Positions 25,576 to 34,157 of a DNA stretch of 64,000 nt are shown here, one piece after another. Made by a program: the position numbers and the translations under genes. Each line of letters begins with the position of its first letter. Position 1 is the stretch's first letter. Source of the stretch: JBFIHF01 sp964411125 (GTDB lineage: Bacteria; Myxococcota_A; Bradymonadia; Bradymonadales; Bradymonadaceae); contig CAYPJU010000015.1 in NCBI GenBank assembly GCA_964411125.1, forward strand, positions 29,435-93,434, read 5' to 3'. The notes beneath the pieces are model-generated. The model worked only from the letters and a program-made list of their open reading frames with translations, did no database searches and was not told where the DNA came from.

Positions 25576-25858
25576 CGCGCACGCTCTCAGGGGATTCCAC
25601 GGGCCGGGGATCCGAGGCAACGAGCCGGGCAGAACCCAGCCCCATTGTCCTATATACTCACACCGCCGCCTCGCGCATTCGCAGTGTTGATGAGACCTGC
25701 GCTACCTGATGCGAATGGACGAAACTCGTGAGCCGAGTCACTCGCCGTTTTCAGACGAGCGCAGACTAGGCGCGCGGAATCATCGGCGTGGGGAGCAGTG
25801 CGCGTTGTGCAGAGCGCGCGGCTGGCACGTCTGGGCTTCCAGTGGTAAGTGAGTCGAG
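25576..25858 (+). other. Structured-looking leader region upstream of dnaX
   Basis: About 280 bases without a gene. It contains TATATACT at 25651, an 8-bp inverted repeat CATTCGCA (25676-25683)/TGCGAATG (25710-25717), and two GCGCGCGG copies near 25770 and 25825 that could pair with local GCGC runs. In many bacteria the SRP RNA gene (ffs) lies just upstream of dnaX, so the region was searched for the conserved SRP domain IV core; only a weak GGGGAGCAG resemblance was found and no convincing ffs. Confidence 0.35.
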
Positions 25859-27745
25859 ATGAGTTACGTGGTCCTAGCGAGGCGATGGAGGCCCACCCAG
25901 TTCGACGAAGTCGTCGGGCAGGGACACGTGGCGCGGACGCTCAAGAACGCGATCGCGCAGGACCGTGTCGCCCACGCCTTCTTGTTCGCGGGCGCTCGGG
26001 GGGTCGGCAAGACCTCGACGGCCCGGATCCTCGCCAAGGCGATGAACTGCGAGAAGGGGCCGACGCCGACGCCCTGCGACGAATGCGTTGCGTGCCGGGA
26101 GATCACCGCCGGGCAGGCGGTCGACGTCTTCGAGATCGACGGTGCATCGAACCGCGGCATCAACGAGATCCGCGACCTGCGCGAGAGCGTCCGGTACGCG
26201 CCGAGCCGCGATGCCTACAAGATCTACATCATCGACGAAGTCCACATGCTCACGACGGAGGCCTTCAACGCGCTGTTGAAGACTCTCGAAGAGCCGCCCC
26301 CGCACGCGAAGTTCATCTTCGCGACGACGGAGCCGCAGAAGATCCCGGTGACGATCCTGTCGCGCTGTCAGCGATACGACTTCAAGCGGGTCAACCAGAA
26401 CGACATCGTCGAACACCTCGAGAGCATCTGCTCGTCCGAGAAGATCGATGCAGAACGGGGCGCACTGCAGGTCATCGCACGGCAGGCCGCCGGGGGAATG
26501 CGTGACGCGCTGAGCCTGCTCGATCAGATCATCAGCTTCTCGCAGGACGAGATCACGGAAGCGCAGGTCACCGAAGTGCTAGGCGTCGCGAACCGACGCC
26601 AGCTCTTCGACCTCTCCGAGGCGATCCTGAACCGCGACACGGGCTCGGCGCTGTCGATCCTGGACGACGTCAACCGCTACGGTTACGACCTCGGGCAGTT
26701 CGCGGCGGAGCTGGTCTCGCACTTTCGCGACCTCACCGTCGTACGCGTCGTGGACGACGCCGCCCAGATCACCGATCTGACCGACAGCGAGCTGGAGATC
26801 GCGAAGGAGCAGGTCGACGGCGTCCACGCGAACCTCCTGCAGCGCTACTTCGGTGCGATGGCGGAGGCGACGCAAGAGCTCGCACGGTCATCGTTCCCGA
26901 AGCTCCTCTTCGAGATGACGATCGTGCGCCTGACGCAGCTCGAACCCCTCGTCGGGGTAGATCTTCTCGTGGAACGCTTACGAGGCCTCGAACAACTGTT
27001 GGAGGATTCGCCGCCCGAGAGGTCGGGAAACCCTAACCGACCACAACCCGACGAACACACGGAGGTTTCCAGCCCTCCCGCCGAAGGGGCGTACCAGAAG
27101 TCTCGGTCCGGGCCGCCCGCTCCGAAGGCCGACGAGAATCCTCCCCCCGCGCGAACGCCGCAGCCACCGAAACCCGAACGGGTCGACCCCGCACCCCCAG
27201 TCGAGCCCGCGTCCACGCCGCAAGCTCCCCAGGGGAAGCATGACGCCGCCGCGGATGCCGCGCCGCCGGACGACACAGCAACCACGAGCCCGCCGCCCGA
27301 ACTGGTTGCGGAGACGGTGCCCGACGACGAATCGCAGCTCGACGATCGCTGGCGCCGCGTCGTCGCCCACATGACCGCCGACAATGCTCCGGTGGCGATG
27401 GCGTTCGAACACGCGACGGTTCACCGGTTCGAGGAGGGACTCGTCGAGCTCCTGTTCGAGGAGAAATTCATCGACTTGATCCGCGAGCCGGGCCGCACCG
27501 AAGCGGTGCAGTCCGTGCTCGAAGAGTTTTACGGCGGGACGTGGCGAGTCCTCGCTCACGTCGTCGACGACCCCACCAAGAAAAAGAAAACCCTCGCCGA
27601 CGAACGCGACGAGGAGATTCAGCGGCGCCTCGCCCTGGTCGAGTCCGAGCTACGAAACCACGCCGTCGTGAAACAGGCGCAGTCTCTGTTCGACATCGAC
27701 CCGGAGCGAGTGCGCGTCCAGGTGAAGTTGTTCGACGAAGAGTGA
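25859..27745 (+). CDS. dnaX: DNA polymerase III subunit gamma/tau
   Basis: 628 residues. The N-terminal 360 residues are the canonical clamp-loader AAA+ ATPase: opening YVVLARRWRPTQFDEVVGQ, Walker A GARGVGKTSTAR near residue 45, the four-Cys zinc module (CEKGPTPTPCDECVAC), Walker B YIIDEVHML, sensor ATTEPQKIPVTILSRCQRYDF, and the arginine-finger region. The linker (~385-490) is Pro/Ala/Glu-rich, and the C-terminal part probably contacts the polymerase alpha subunit and helicase. It loads the beta clamp during replication. Near the end is an AAGAAAAAGAAAACC stretch (around 27578), but not a perfect slippery heptamer, so a programmed frameshift is not called. It converges with the next gene 4 bases away. 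Confidence 0.97.
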   Translation: MSYVVLARRWRPTQFDEVVGQGHVARTLKNAIAQDRVAHAFLFAGARGVGKTSTARILAKAMNCEKGPTPTPCDECVACREITAGQAVDVFEIDGASNRGINEIRDLRESVRYAPSRDAYKIYIIDEVHMLTTEAFNALLKTLEEPPPHAKFIFATTEPQKIPVTILSRCQRYDFKRVNQNDIVEHLESICSSEKIDAERGALQVIARQAAGGMRDALSLLDQIISFSQDEITEAQVTEVLGVANRRQLFDLSEAILNRDTGSALSILDDVNRYGYDLGQFAAELVSHFRDLTVVRVVDDAAQITDLTDSELEIAKEQVDGVHANLLQRYFGAMAEATQELARSSFPKLLFEMTIVRLTQLEPLVGVDLLVERLRGLEQLLEDSPPERSGNPNRPQPDEHTEVSSPPAEGAYQKSRSGPPAPKADENPPPARTPQPPKPERVDPAPPVEPASTPQAPQGKHDAAADAAPPDDTATTSPPPELVAETVPDDESQLDDRWRRVVAHMTADNAPVAMAFEHATVHRFEEGLVELLFEEKFIDLIREPGRTEAVQSVLEEFYGGTWRVLAHVVDDPTKKKKTLADERDEEIQRRLALVESELRNHAVVKQAQSLFDIDPERVRVQVKLFDEE

Positions 27746-27749
27746 ACTA

Positions 27750-28190
27750 CTACTCGTAGCCGACTTCTTCGAAGTAGGGCTCGTAGTAGGTCTCCACGAT
27801 CAGATCTTTCGCGGTCTCCAGATACTCTTGGAGCGTGTCCATCGAGATCTCTTCGATCGGCTCTTCGAGATGACCGTAGGTGTTGATCGGGAAGCTCTTC
27901 GCTTCGAAGGATGCTTCGTCGACGAACTCGTTGAGCGCATCGCGCATCTCGTCGGGGGCGTCCTTGTTGGGATGCGGCTGTACGTACAGCTTCACGATCC
28001 CCTTCGTATTCACGTCGATGACTGCGTAGCCAATCGCGCCGTACCGAATGTTCAAGCCACCGGCGCGTCCTCCGCCGATGCGGAAATCGTATCCTAGTTC
28101 TCGGGCGTGCATCACGAGTTGTTCCATCGCTTCTCGTCGTTCACTCCCACCACGTTTCTCGGCTCTGCGCATTACATCGAGTGTATCCAA
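27750..28190 (-). CDS. Conserved-looking hypothetical protein
   Basis: 146 residues. The start is a TTG at 28190: the ribosome site AGGAGGT (28195-28201) lies 5 bases before it, while the first in-frame ATG (MRRAEK) comes six codons later. It is a soluble, mixed-charge protein with a Gly-rich turn (DFRIGGGRAGGLNIRYG), a strand pair (AIGYAVIDVNTKGIVKLYVQPHPNKD), and a highly acidic C-terminal helix (MDTLQEYLETAKDLIVETYYEPYFEEVGYE). There are no signal peptide, Cys or metal motifs. No family is recognised. It is convergent to dnaX with 4 bases between stops. Confidence 0.75.
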   Translation of the reverse strand: MDTLDVMRRAEKRGGSERREAMEQLVMHARELGYDFRIGGGRAGGLNIRYGAIGYAVIDVNTKGIVKLYVQPHPNKDAPDEMRDALNEFVDEASFEAKSFPINTYGHLEEPIEEISMDTLQEYLETAKDLIVETYYEPYFEEVGYE

Positions 28191-28407
28191 AAGGACCTCC
28201 TGGAGTCAGTTCTCCGCCACTACCCTGCGGCGGGTGACTTCCTAACATAGCCACTGATAACGTTTTTTCAAGCGATGACCGTAACCCCATGGGTTCCGGT
28301 GGCTTTTGCGGTTTCCACCCCTCCCGCTCTTCATCCCCCAGGCTGGAAGGGGGATTGGGCGGTGCCTACGTTCCTCCATCCCTACTTAACCCCGCCCCGG
28401 AGGGTTC

Positions 28408-28932
28408 ATGCTGGAAGGCTTGATGCCCGAGCTTCACCTCAACAACATCGTGAACAACCTGATCTACGTCACGGCGGCCTTCCTGTTGACGCTGCCGGTC
28501 GGGCTGAACCGCGAAAGGACTCGTCAGCTCGGGTTGCGCACCATCCCCCTCGTCGCCGTGGCGGCGTGTGGGTTCATGCTCCTCGGACGCTCTTCGTTTC
28601 ATGGCGACGCCAACGCTCAGGCCCGCATCGTCCAGGGACTCATCACCGGCGTCGGGTTTCTGGGCGGCGGTGCGATCGTGAAGCGGGGAGACAACGTCGA
28701 AGGGACGGCGACAGCGGCCGCCATCTGGTGCACTGCGGCGATCGGCGTCGCATGCGCCTTCGGTCGCTTCGAGATCGCGGTGCTGCTGGCGGTCTTCAAC
28801 TTCGGCATCCTCGTGCTCCTCAAGCCGGTCGGCAAGAAAGTCGGCGACGGCTCCGGCTACGACGCCGAGAACCCCGAAGAGTCCTCCGACAACTCCGCCG
28901 AGCTCTACCACGAAGAGCAGGACCAGCCGTGA
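28408..28932 (+). CDS. MgtC/SapB-family membrane protein
   Basis: 174 residues; GGAGG lies 5 bases before the ATG. It has the MgtC/SapB N-terminal membrane domain: four to five hydrophobic helices with family marks LTLPVGLNRERTRQLGLRTIPLVAVAACGF and GLITGVGFLGGGAIVKRGDNVEGTATAAAIWCTAAIG. The ~30-residue C-terminus is acidic and Ser/Asn-rich, and the soluble ACT-like domain of Salmonella MgtC is absent, making this the short form. Members are linked to Mg2+ homeostasis and acid or intracellular survival, but transport has not been shown for most. Located in the inner membrane. Confidence 0.92.
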   Translation: MLEGLMPELHLNNIVNNLIYVTAAFLLTLPVGLNRERTRQLGLRTIPLVAVAACGFMLLGRSSFHGDANAQARIVQGLITGVGFLGGGAIVKRGDNVEGTATAAAIWCTAAIGVACAFGRFEIAVLLAVFNFGILVLLKPVGKKVGDGSGYDAENPEESSDNSAELYHEEQDQP

Positions 28933-28941
28933 CCCCGCCCG

Positions 28942-28960
28942 ATCGCCGGAGGGCGGCGAT
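28942..28960 (+). terminator. Hairpin after the MgtC-like gene
   Basis: ATCGCC (28942-28947) and GGCGAT (28955-28960) around a 7-base loop, 9 bases after the stop. No T run follows, so it may be a terminator or simply a structured spacer before the lipoprotein cluster. Confidence 0.3.
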
Positions 28961-29041
28961 ACCTGAAGCGTCCTGAAAGTTGGGGCGTCAGGCTGGCATC
29001 GGTCGCCTCGATTCGCTACAGAATGGGCGACCGAGGACGAG

Positions 29042-29821
29042 ATGAAGAACGCTCCATACATCGCACTGTTCGCCGCAATCCCGCTGGCGCTGGCCGCGAC
29101 CGGCTGCTCCGGTTCGCAGGCGTGTTCCACGGACTCGGACTGCTTCTCCGGCGAGGTGTGCGTCGACGACGTGTGCGGTGAGCCCCGCATCTTCGACGAA
29201 ACCCATGACGCGAGCCGGGATGATGGCGCCCAGTCGAGCCCCGATGGCGGCGACACCGACGCGGGCCACGTCGTCGACGCGGGCCCCGACGAGGACGAGG
29301 GGGTTGGCTCGGAGGATGCCGGACCGACAGACCCGGATGCGCCGGGCGACACCGGTGGAGCGATGGGAGCCTGTATCGTCGACCCCTTCACGCACACGTG
29401 CATCGACGACGAGTACGAGCCCAACAATCAGTGGATCGACGGCCACCGAATGATCCAGGAGAGGCTGGGCTGTGTCGTGGACTGGCAGGAACACGAGCTG
29501 ACCGCGAGTGCCCAGGTCTGCCAGAACGACGGTTCGGACTTCTACTTCGTCGAATACCTGCCTTGCGATTTCGACTGGATCCTGGAGTTCGAGCTCGACC
29601 ACGGCTCGATGTGCCCCGACGAGCTCGTCCAGTTCGAACCCCTCAGCGTCGACTGCGACGACCAGCAGGTGCAGTGCATCGTCGAAGACGGCAAATCGAT
29701 CATCCGGCTCATCGTCGAAAAGGAGATGGTCAACTCCCAGGTGCTCTACGTTCAGGTTCACACGGGGGACCGGTCCGACGTCGCATTCCCCTATGAAATC
29801 ACCGTGAGATCACGCCGATGA
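29042..29821 (+). CDS. Lipoprotein 1 of a four-gene coupled cluster
   Basis: 259 residues. The signal ends AATGC (Cys22). Immediately after is a small Cys-rich unit, CSTDSDCFSGEVCVDDVCG, similar to a Dickkopf/EB-like disulfide knot. An Asp/Gly-rich linker (residues ~50-105) leads to a C-terminal domain with phrases DPFTHTCIDDEYEPNNQWIDG, AQVCQNDGSDFYFVEYLPCDFDW and YVQVHTGDRSDVAFPYEITV. These are the shape of a PPC-like or pre-peptidase beta domain. It overlaps the next gene by ATGA. Its function is unknown; it is presumably lipid-anchored at the cell surface. Confidence 0.82.
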   Translation: MKNAPYIALFAAIPLALAATGCSGSQACSTDSDCFSGEVCVDDVCGEPRIFDETHDASRDDGAQSSPDGGDTDAGHVVDAGPDEDEGVGSEDAGPTDPDAPGDTGGAMGACIVDPFTHTCIDDEYEPNNQWIDGHRMIQERLGCVVDWQEHELTASAQVCQNDGSDFYFVEYLPCDFDWILEFELDHGSMCPDELVQFEPLSVDCDDQQVQCIVEDGKSIIRLIVEKEMVNSQVLYVQVHTGDRSDVAFPYEITVRSRR

Positions 29822-30591
29822 CGGCTCCCTCCCACCTGGCATCGGCCCTCTTCGCGTGCGCGTGCATCTTCGTCGGGTTCACGGGCTGCGGACCCGAGCC
29901 GACCAGTTGTGCCTCCTCGGACGACTGTTTCCGAGGGGAAGCGTGCATCGACGGCGAGTGCGGGACGCCGCCGGACGGATGGGTGAACAACGGGGCGGAG
30001 AACAACGGCGTCGTCATCGATACGGCGCAGAACAACGGCAACAACGGCAACAACGGCGTGAACCCCCTCCCCACCGGCGCGTGTCTGGTCGACCCGTTCA
30101 CGGCGACGTGCGACATGCCCGACGACAACGACTCTTTCTCCGATTATCTGAAGATGGAGGGAGATTGCGGCGAGGAGAACTGCGGGCTTCCGGGCTGCAG
30201 CGCGGGATGGGACAAGTTCGTGTCGGGAGAACTCCTCGTGGAGAGCTTGCAGCTCTGCGCAGCCGAGGAGCGCGACCGCTATTCGACGAACCTGATCCCG
30301 TGCGACAACAAGTCCTTCGTCGTCCAGGCGACCCTCACCCCTCGCGACCAGTGCCCGGTCGAGAACTACTCGTTCGACATGGGGATCCAGGGGTACGATT
30401 GCACGAACACCGCCGACGCCGCCGACCAGACCGAACGGGTCCGCTGCGAAGAGCTCGACGACGGCTCGAAGCGGGTCACCACGATCGTTGCCCCGTCCAA
30501 CAGCATCGCCGTCGCGAACTTCCGGATCGAAGAGCTCGACAAATCCAACGTTCAGTTCGAATACGACCTACACATCCTGGTGCGAGAATGA
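29818..30591 (+). CDS. Lipoprotein 2 of a four-gene coupled cluster
   Basis: 257 residues, starting at the ATG inside the previous gene's stop (ATGA). Lipobox FTGC (Cys24), then the Cys unit CASSDDCFRGEACIDGECG, then an Asn-Asn-Gly linker (VNNGAENNGVV... NNGNNGNNG). The C-terminal domain starts ACLVDPFTATCDMPDDNDSFSDY and continues with GDCGEENCGLPGCSAG, NLIPCDNKSFVVQATL and RVRCEELDDGSKRVTTIVAPSNSIA. It is clearly paralogous to the third gene over its whole C-terminal domain. No enzymatic motif is seen. Confidence 0.82.
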   Translation: MTAPSHLASALFACACIFVGFTGCGPEPTSCASSDDCFRGEACIDGECGTPPDGWVNNGAENNGVVIDTAQNNGNNGNNGVNPLPTGACLVDPFTATCDMPDDNDSFSDYLKMEGDCGEENCGLPGCSAGWDKFVSGELLVESLQLCAAEERDRYSTNLIPCDNKSFVVQATLTPRDQCPVENYSFDMGIQGYDCTNTADAADQTERVRCEELDDGSKRVTTIVAPSNSIAVANFRIEELDKSNVQFEYDLHILVRE

Positions 30592-31421
30592 GACGACGCC
30601 TGACGACCCTGCTCCTCGCCGCCTCGGTTGCCAGCGGCATGTCTGCATGCAACGGCGGCGAACCGTGCCAGACCGATTCGGATTGCTTCTCGGGGGAAGT
30701 CTGCTCCGCGGAGAAGATCTGCAGCGCCTCGACGGAAACGTCGAACAACGGAACGACCTCCAACAACGGCATCATCATCATCGACGACGACGACGCCGGC
30801 GCGACGACCGACCCCGAGATGGGGAACGGCGACGCCGGGTCCGTCGGGACCGACGCCGGCGAAGAGACCGACATGGGTGGGGACCCGCCCGACCTGCCGG
30901 CTCCACGCGAGTGTGTCGAAGATCCGTTCACCGCGACCTGCGACCTCCCCGACGACAACGACGACTTCTCGGACTACGTGGAGATCGACTCCGACTGCGG
31001 CCGCGAGGACTGCGGCCCCCCCGGCTGCGGCAGCAGCGGCGACGATTTTCTTGGGGGGTCCGTCACCATCACCGACGTGCAGATGTGCGTGAACGAGCAC
31101 ACCGACAAGTACGACACGAACCTCATCCCCTGCGACAACAAGTCGTTCGTCGTCGAAGCGACGCTGCGTCCGCTGCAGTCTTGCGAACCCGATCTCTACG
31201 TCTTCGACATGTCGGTTCAGGGCTTCGACTGTGCCGATCCGTACGACGACAACCTGCAGATGGACCGGGTGCGATGCGAGGAGCTCGCCGACGGATCGAA
31301 ACGAATCACCGCCATCGTCCAACCGTCCAACTCCATCGCCTCCGCCTTCCTACGCGTCGAGGAGTTCGATGAGCCCAACGTGACGTTCGACTACGAGATC
31401 GACATCGTCGTCCGAGAATGA
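30588..31421 (+). CDS. Lipoprotein 3 of a four-gene coupled cluster
   Basis: 277 residues, also entered through an ATGA overlap. Lipobox GMSAC (Cys21), Cys unit CQTDSDCFSGEVCSAEKIC, linker with SNNGTTSNNG followed by an Ile/Asp run (IIIIDDDDAG) and acidic repeats. The C-terminal domain mirrors gene 2: ECVEDPFTATCDLPDDNDD, SDCGREDCGPPGC, NLIPCDNKSFVVEATLRPL, RVRCEELADGSKRITAIVQPSNSIASAF. High identity of this domain with gene 2 shows recent duplication. It is predicted at the surface with several disulfides. Confidence 0.82.
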   Translation: MRRRLTTLLLAASVASGMSACNGGEPCQTDSDCFSGEVCSAEKICSASTETSNNGTTSNNGIIIIDDDDAGATTDPEMGNGDAGSVGTDAGEETDMGGDPPDLPAPRECVEDPFTATCDLPDDNDDFSDYVEIDSDCGREDCGPPGCGSSGDDFLGGSVTITDVQMCVNEHTDKYDTNLIPCDNKSFVVEATLRPLQSCEPDLYVFDMSVQGFDCADPYDDNLQMDRVRCEELADGSKRITAIVQPSNSIASAFLRVEEFDEPNVTFDYEIDIVVRE

Positions 31422-32110
31422 CCCGTACGCTCGCCAGAATCTTGTTGGTGGTGGCCGCCGGGACACCCGGCTGTTTCTTCGACCTCGCGCCCTGCAGCTC
31501 CGACGACGACTGTTCGCCGGGGATGGTGTGCGCGCAGCCGCTGGAGACGGACGTTCCATACTGCGTCCTGGCACCGGCCGAACCCGATGGCGGCATGGAC
31601 CAGCCGGACGGTGCTCCGCCGGAGCCCGACGCATCCCAGGGCGACCCTCCCGACGCGGAGGCGACGGTCGACCTGCCGCCCCCAGACCGCTATTGCGGGG
31701 AAGGGGTCGAGTGTGTCAGCGACAGTTCATTCGGCGAGGACCTCCTCGAAGGACCGGTCGGTTGCTTCGGGGACGGGTTCGTCGAAGAGACGATAATGCG
31801 GCGGGAAGCCGTCTGCGACGACGAGGGGGGCCGCCACCGCCTCGACTTCGTCCGGTGCCGGCAGTTCCCCTACCAGATCGAGGTCGTCTTCGACTTCGGT
31901 CGCGAGTGCCTGGACGATACCCGGGCGAGCGTCTCCGGAGAGCAGTGCAACGAAGGCCCGCTGAAATGCGAATCCCGAGGCGCCACCTACACCTTTCGGT
32001 ACCGTGTCCCTTCGACCTCGTTCACGACGTCGGTCGAGTCGCTCACGTTCGTCGCGCGGACTGCCGTCGACGTGGACTACGACGTCCGGGTGAGCGTCAG
32101 TAAGCTTTGA
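31418..32110 (+). CDS. Lipoprotein 4 of a four-gene coupled cluster
   Basis: 230 residues, the last of the coupled set (ATGA at 31418-31421). Lipobox GTPGC (Cys19), then CSSDDDCSPGMVCAQPLE as a divergent copy of the Cys unit, a Pro/Asp/Glu linker, and a C-terminal domain (CVSDSSFGEDLLEGPVGCFGDGFVEE, DFVRCRQFPYQIEVVFDFGRECLDD). The domain is related in layout to genes 1-3 but has diverged the most. Its last 14 bases overlap the convergent membrane-protein gene. Confidence 0.78.
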   Translation: MTRTLARILLVVAAGTPGCFFDLAPCSSDDDCSPGMVCAQPLETDVPYCVLAPAEPDGGMDQPDGAPPEPDASQGDPPDAEATVDLPPPDRYCGEGVECVSDSSFGEDLLEGPVGCFGDGFVEETIMRREAVCDDEGGRHRLDFVRCRQFPYQIEVVFDFGRECLDDTRASVSGEQCNEGPLKCESRGATYTFRYRVPSTSFTTSVESLTFVARTAVDVDYDVRVSVSKL

Positions 32111-32678
32111 TCTCGTTGTCGATCGGGAAGAGCTCGAGCAGCATCGCCCAGTCCTCGTCGTAGGCGCTCCAGTCGGCGCTCTTCACGGTCGGGACGTCGC
32201 CGGCCCAGCGGCCGCGAATGTCGCGGTTCACAATCACGACACGCTCTTTTCCGAACAGTAACTCTACGCCGGGCCCTGCCGGGTAAGGTTGATCTCCGTC
32301 TTGCTCGTAGAGCTGAACCTCGCGCCACTGCAGCTCCGCCTCGGGAACCTCTCGCTCTGCCTCGCCATCGTTCCCACGGATGGTCGCCCCACCGCCGCTC
32401 CGATCGAGTCGCGCCACGATGCGGGAGTCGCGGCGCACCTTGAAGAAGACGGCCAGGAACGACCCGACGACGACCACGATGAAGCCGCCCAGCAGGAGCG
32501 CCAGATTGTCGAGGTTCTCCATCCAGTCCGCTCCGATCATCTTCGAAGCGGAGCTCAGCACGACCGTGCTCGCCATCACCATGATGACGTTCACGACGAA
32601 CAACCAGGCGATGATGCGCGCCGCGCCCGGAGGTTTGGCCGGTCGCAGACCGACCGTCTTTTCGTCGGGAGCGCTCAA
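32097..32678 (-). CDS. Membrane protein of unknown function downstream of lpdA
   Basis: 193 residues. It starts at a TTG that overlaps the lpdA stop (TTGA), so translation is coupled. Two transmembrane helices: RIIAWLFVVNVIMVMASTVVLSS (~20-42) and LALLLGGFIVVVVGSFLAVFF (~58-79). A soluble C-terminal domain of ~110 residues follows (FKVRRDSRIVARLDRSGGGAT..., ELLFGKERVVIVNRDIRGRW, WAMLLELFPIDNEIKAY). No family is recognised. Being coupled to lpdA may simply reflect shared transcription; no mechanistic link is evident. The ATG starts further in would lie within the first helix. Confidence 0.75.
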   Translation of the reverse strand: MSAPDEKTVGLRPAKPPGAARIIAWLFVVNVIMVMASTVVLSSASKMIGADWMENLDNLALLLGGFIVVVVGSFLAVFFKVRRDSRIVARLDRSGGGATIRGNDGEAEREVPEAELQWREVQLYEQDGDQPYPAGPGVELLFGKERVVIVNRDIRGRWAGDVPTVKSADWSAYDEDWAMLLELFPIDNEIKAY

Positions 32679-34078
32679 ATGTGGATCGTGTGGCCGGTGA
32701 CCGCGTGGGCCGCCTCGCCCACCGCCTCGGCGAGGGTCGGGTGCGGATGGATCGTGTGGATGAGCTCGTCGATCGTCGACTCGAGCTCCATCGCGACGGT
32801 CCCTTCGGTGATGAGCTCGGTCGCATGCGGGCCGATGATGTGCATCCCGATCACCTCGTCGTACTTCGCATCACAGACGATCTTCACGAACCCTTCGCTC
32901 GAACCGAGGATCGACGCCTTACCAATCGCCGAGAAGGGAAACTTTCCGACCTTCACGTCGTGACCGCGCTCCTTCGCCTTCTTCTCCGTCAGCCCGACCG
33001 AAGCGACCTCCGGCGAACAGTAGGTACAGTTGGGGACGTGGTCGTAGTTGAGCGGACGAGGGTCTTTGCCCGTCATGTGATCCACGGCGAGGATCCCTTC
33101 TTTCGACGCGACGTGCGCGAGCCAGGGAGTCGCGACGATGTCGCCGATGGCGTAGAGCCAGTCTTCCGCCGTGCGCATGTACTCGTCGACCTCGACGAAG
33201 CCACGGTCGGAGACCTTCGCCTTCGTGTTCTTCAGCCCGCAATCGTCGGTGACGGCGCGGCGACCGACGGCGACGAGGAGATGAGACCCTTCGATCGTCT
33301 GAGACTTTCCGCCCTGCTCGACCACGCATTTCACGCCGGACTTCGTCGTTTTGACGTCCGTCATCTTCGCGCCGGTCAGGACGTTCATCCCCTGCTTTTT
33401 GAAACTCTTCTCCAGCTCCTTGGAGACCTCTTCGTCTTCGATCGGGAGGACGTTCTCCATGAGCTCGACGAGCGTCACTTTGGCGCCGTAGCGCAGGTAG
33501 ACGCTCGCGAACTCCGCCCCGACCGCGCCGGCACCGAGCACGATGAGATGCTCGGGCATTTCGCGGAGCTCGAGAATGTCGTCGGAATTAATCGTCCGCT
33601 CGTGGTCCATCTCGATGAACGGCAGATCGAGGCACGCCGACCCGGTCGCGAGCACCACGTATTTCGTCTTCAGCTCGGACTTCTTGCCGTCGGCGCCTTC
33701 GACGCTGACTCGCCCTTTCCCTTCGATGCGGCCGTGTCCGAGGTGCACGTCGACCTCGTTCTTCTTCATCAGGTACTTCACGCCGCCGGCGTTCTTCTTC
33801 ACCACTTTGTCTTTGTAGGCGTGCATCTTGTCGAGGTCGATCGACGGGTTGGAGAGCGTGATCCCGAACGACTCGGAGTGGTTGATCTCTTCGAAGAGGT
33901 CAGCCGTGTGCAGGAGCGCCTTGGTCGGAATGCACCCGCGCAGCAAGCACGTCCCGCCGAGGCGCTCGGTCGGCTCGCGCTCGACGATGGCGGTCTTGAG
34001 GCCGGATTGGGCTGCGTGGATTGCGGCGACGTAACCGCCCGGGCCGCTACCGATGATGACGACGTCGTACTGGCTCAC
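32675..34078 (-). CDS. lpdA: Dihydrolipoyl dehydrogenase (E3)
   Basis: 467 residues of the class I pyridine-nucleotide disulfide oxidoreductase family. Seen in order: FAD-binding VVIIGSGPGGYVAAIHAAQSG, redox disulfide GGTCLLRGCIPTKALL (Cys44 and Cys49, spacing CxxxxC), NAD-binding IVLGAGAVGAEFASVYLRYG, second FAD motif LYAIGDIVATPWLAHVASKEG, and the C-terminal His-Glu pair HTIHPHPTLAEAV that activates the thiolate. It reoxidises lipoamide in the pyruvate, 2-oxoglutarate or glycine-cleavage complexes. The other complex subunits are not in this window. A GATCTCC on the plus strand before the start (minus GGAGATC) is its ribosome site. Confidence 0.95.
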   Translation of the reverse strand: MSQYDVVIIGSGPGGYVAAIHAAQSGLKTAIVEREPTERLGGTCLLRGCIPTKALLHTADLFEEINHSESFGITLSNPSIDLDKMHAYKDKVVKKNAGGVKYLMKKNEVDVHLGHGRIEGKGRVSVEGADGKKSELKTKYVVLATGSACLDLPFIEMDHERTINSDDILELREMPEHLIVLGAGAVGAEFASVYLRYGAKVTLVELMENVLPIEDEEVSKELEKSFKKQGMNVLTGAKMTDVKTTKSGVKCVVEQGGKSQTIEGSHLLVAVGRRAVTDDCGLKNTKAKVSDRGFVEVDEYMRTAEDWLYAIGDIVATPWLAHVASKEGILAVDHMTGKDPRPLNYDHVPNCTYCSPEVASVGLTEKKAKERGHDVKVGKFPFSAIGKASILGSSEGFVKIVCDAKYDEVIGMHIIGPHATELITEGTVAMELESTIDELIHTIHPHPTLAEAVGEAAHAVTGHTIHI

Positions 34079-34157
34079 GGGATCTCCTTCGGGGCTGAAG
34101 CAGTGAGGGTTCGAGCCTGAAATAGACCGTCGTCGGGCCGAGGGTCAAGCTCGGCGG

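Noticed and set aside
25827..25842. TGGCACGTCTGGGCT upstream of dnaX as a sigma-54 promoter
   Set aside because: The GG and GC pairs are one base too close, and housekeeping dnaX is not expected to be sigma-54 controlled.
25760..25850. SRP RNA (ffs) before dnaX
   Set aside because: Only GGGGAGCAG resembles the domain IV loop; the paired strand and tetraloop are not recognisable.
27570..27600. Programmed frameshift in dnaX for a short gamma form
   Set aside because: The A-rich stretch AAGAAAAAGAAAACC lacks a proper X-XXY-YYZ heptamer and lies very near the C-terminus.
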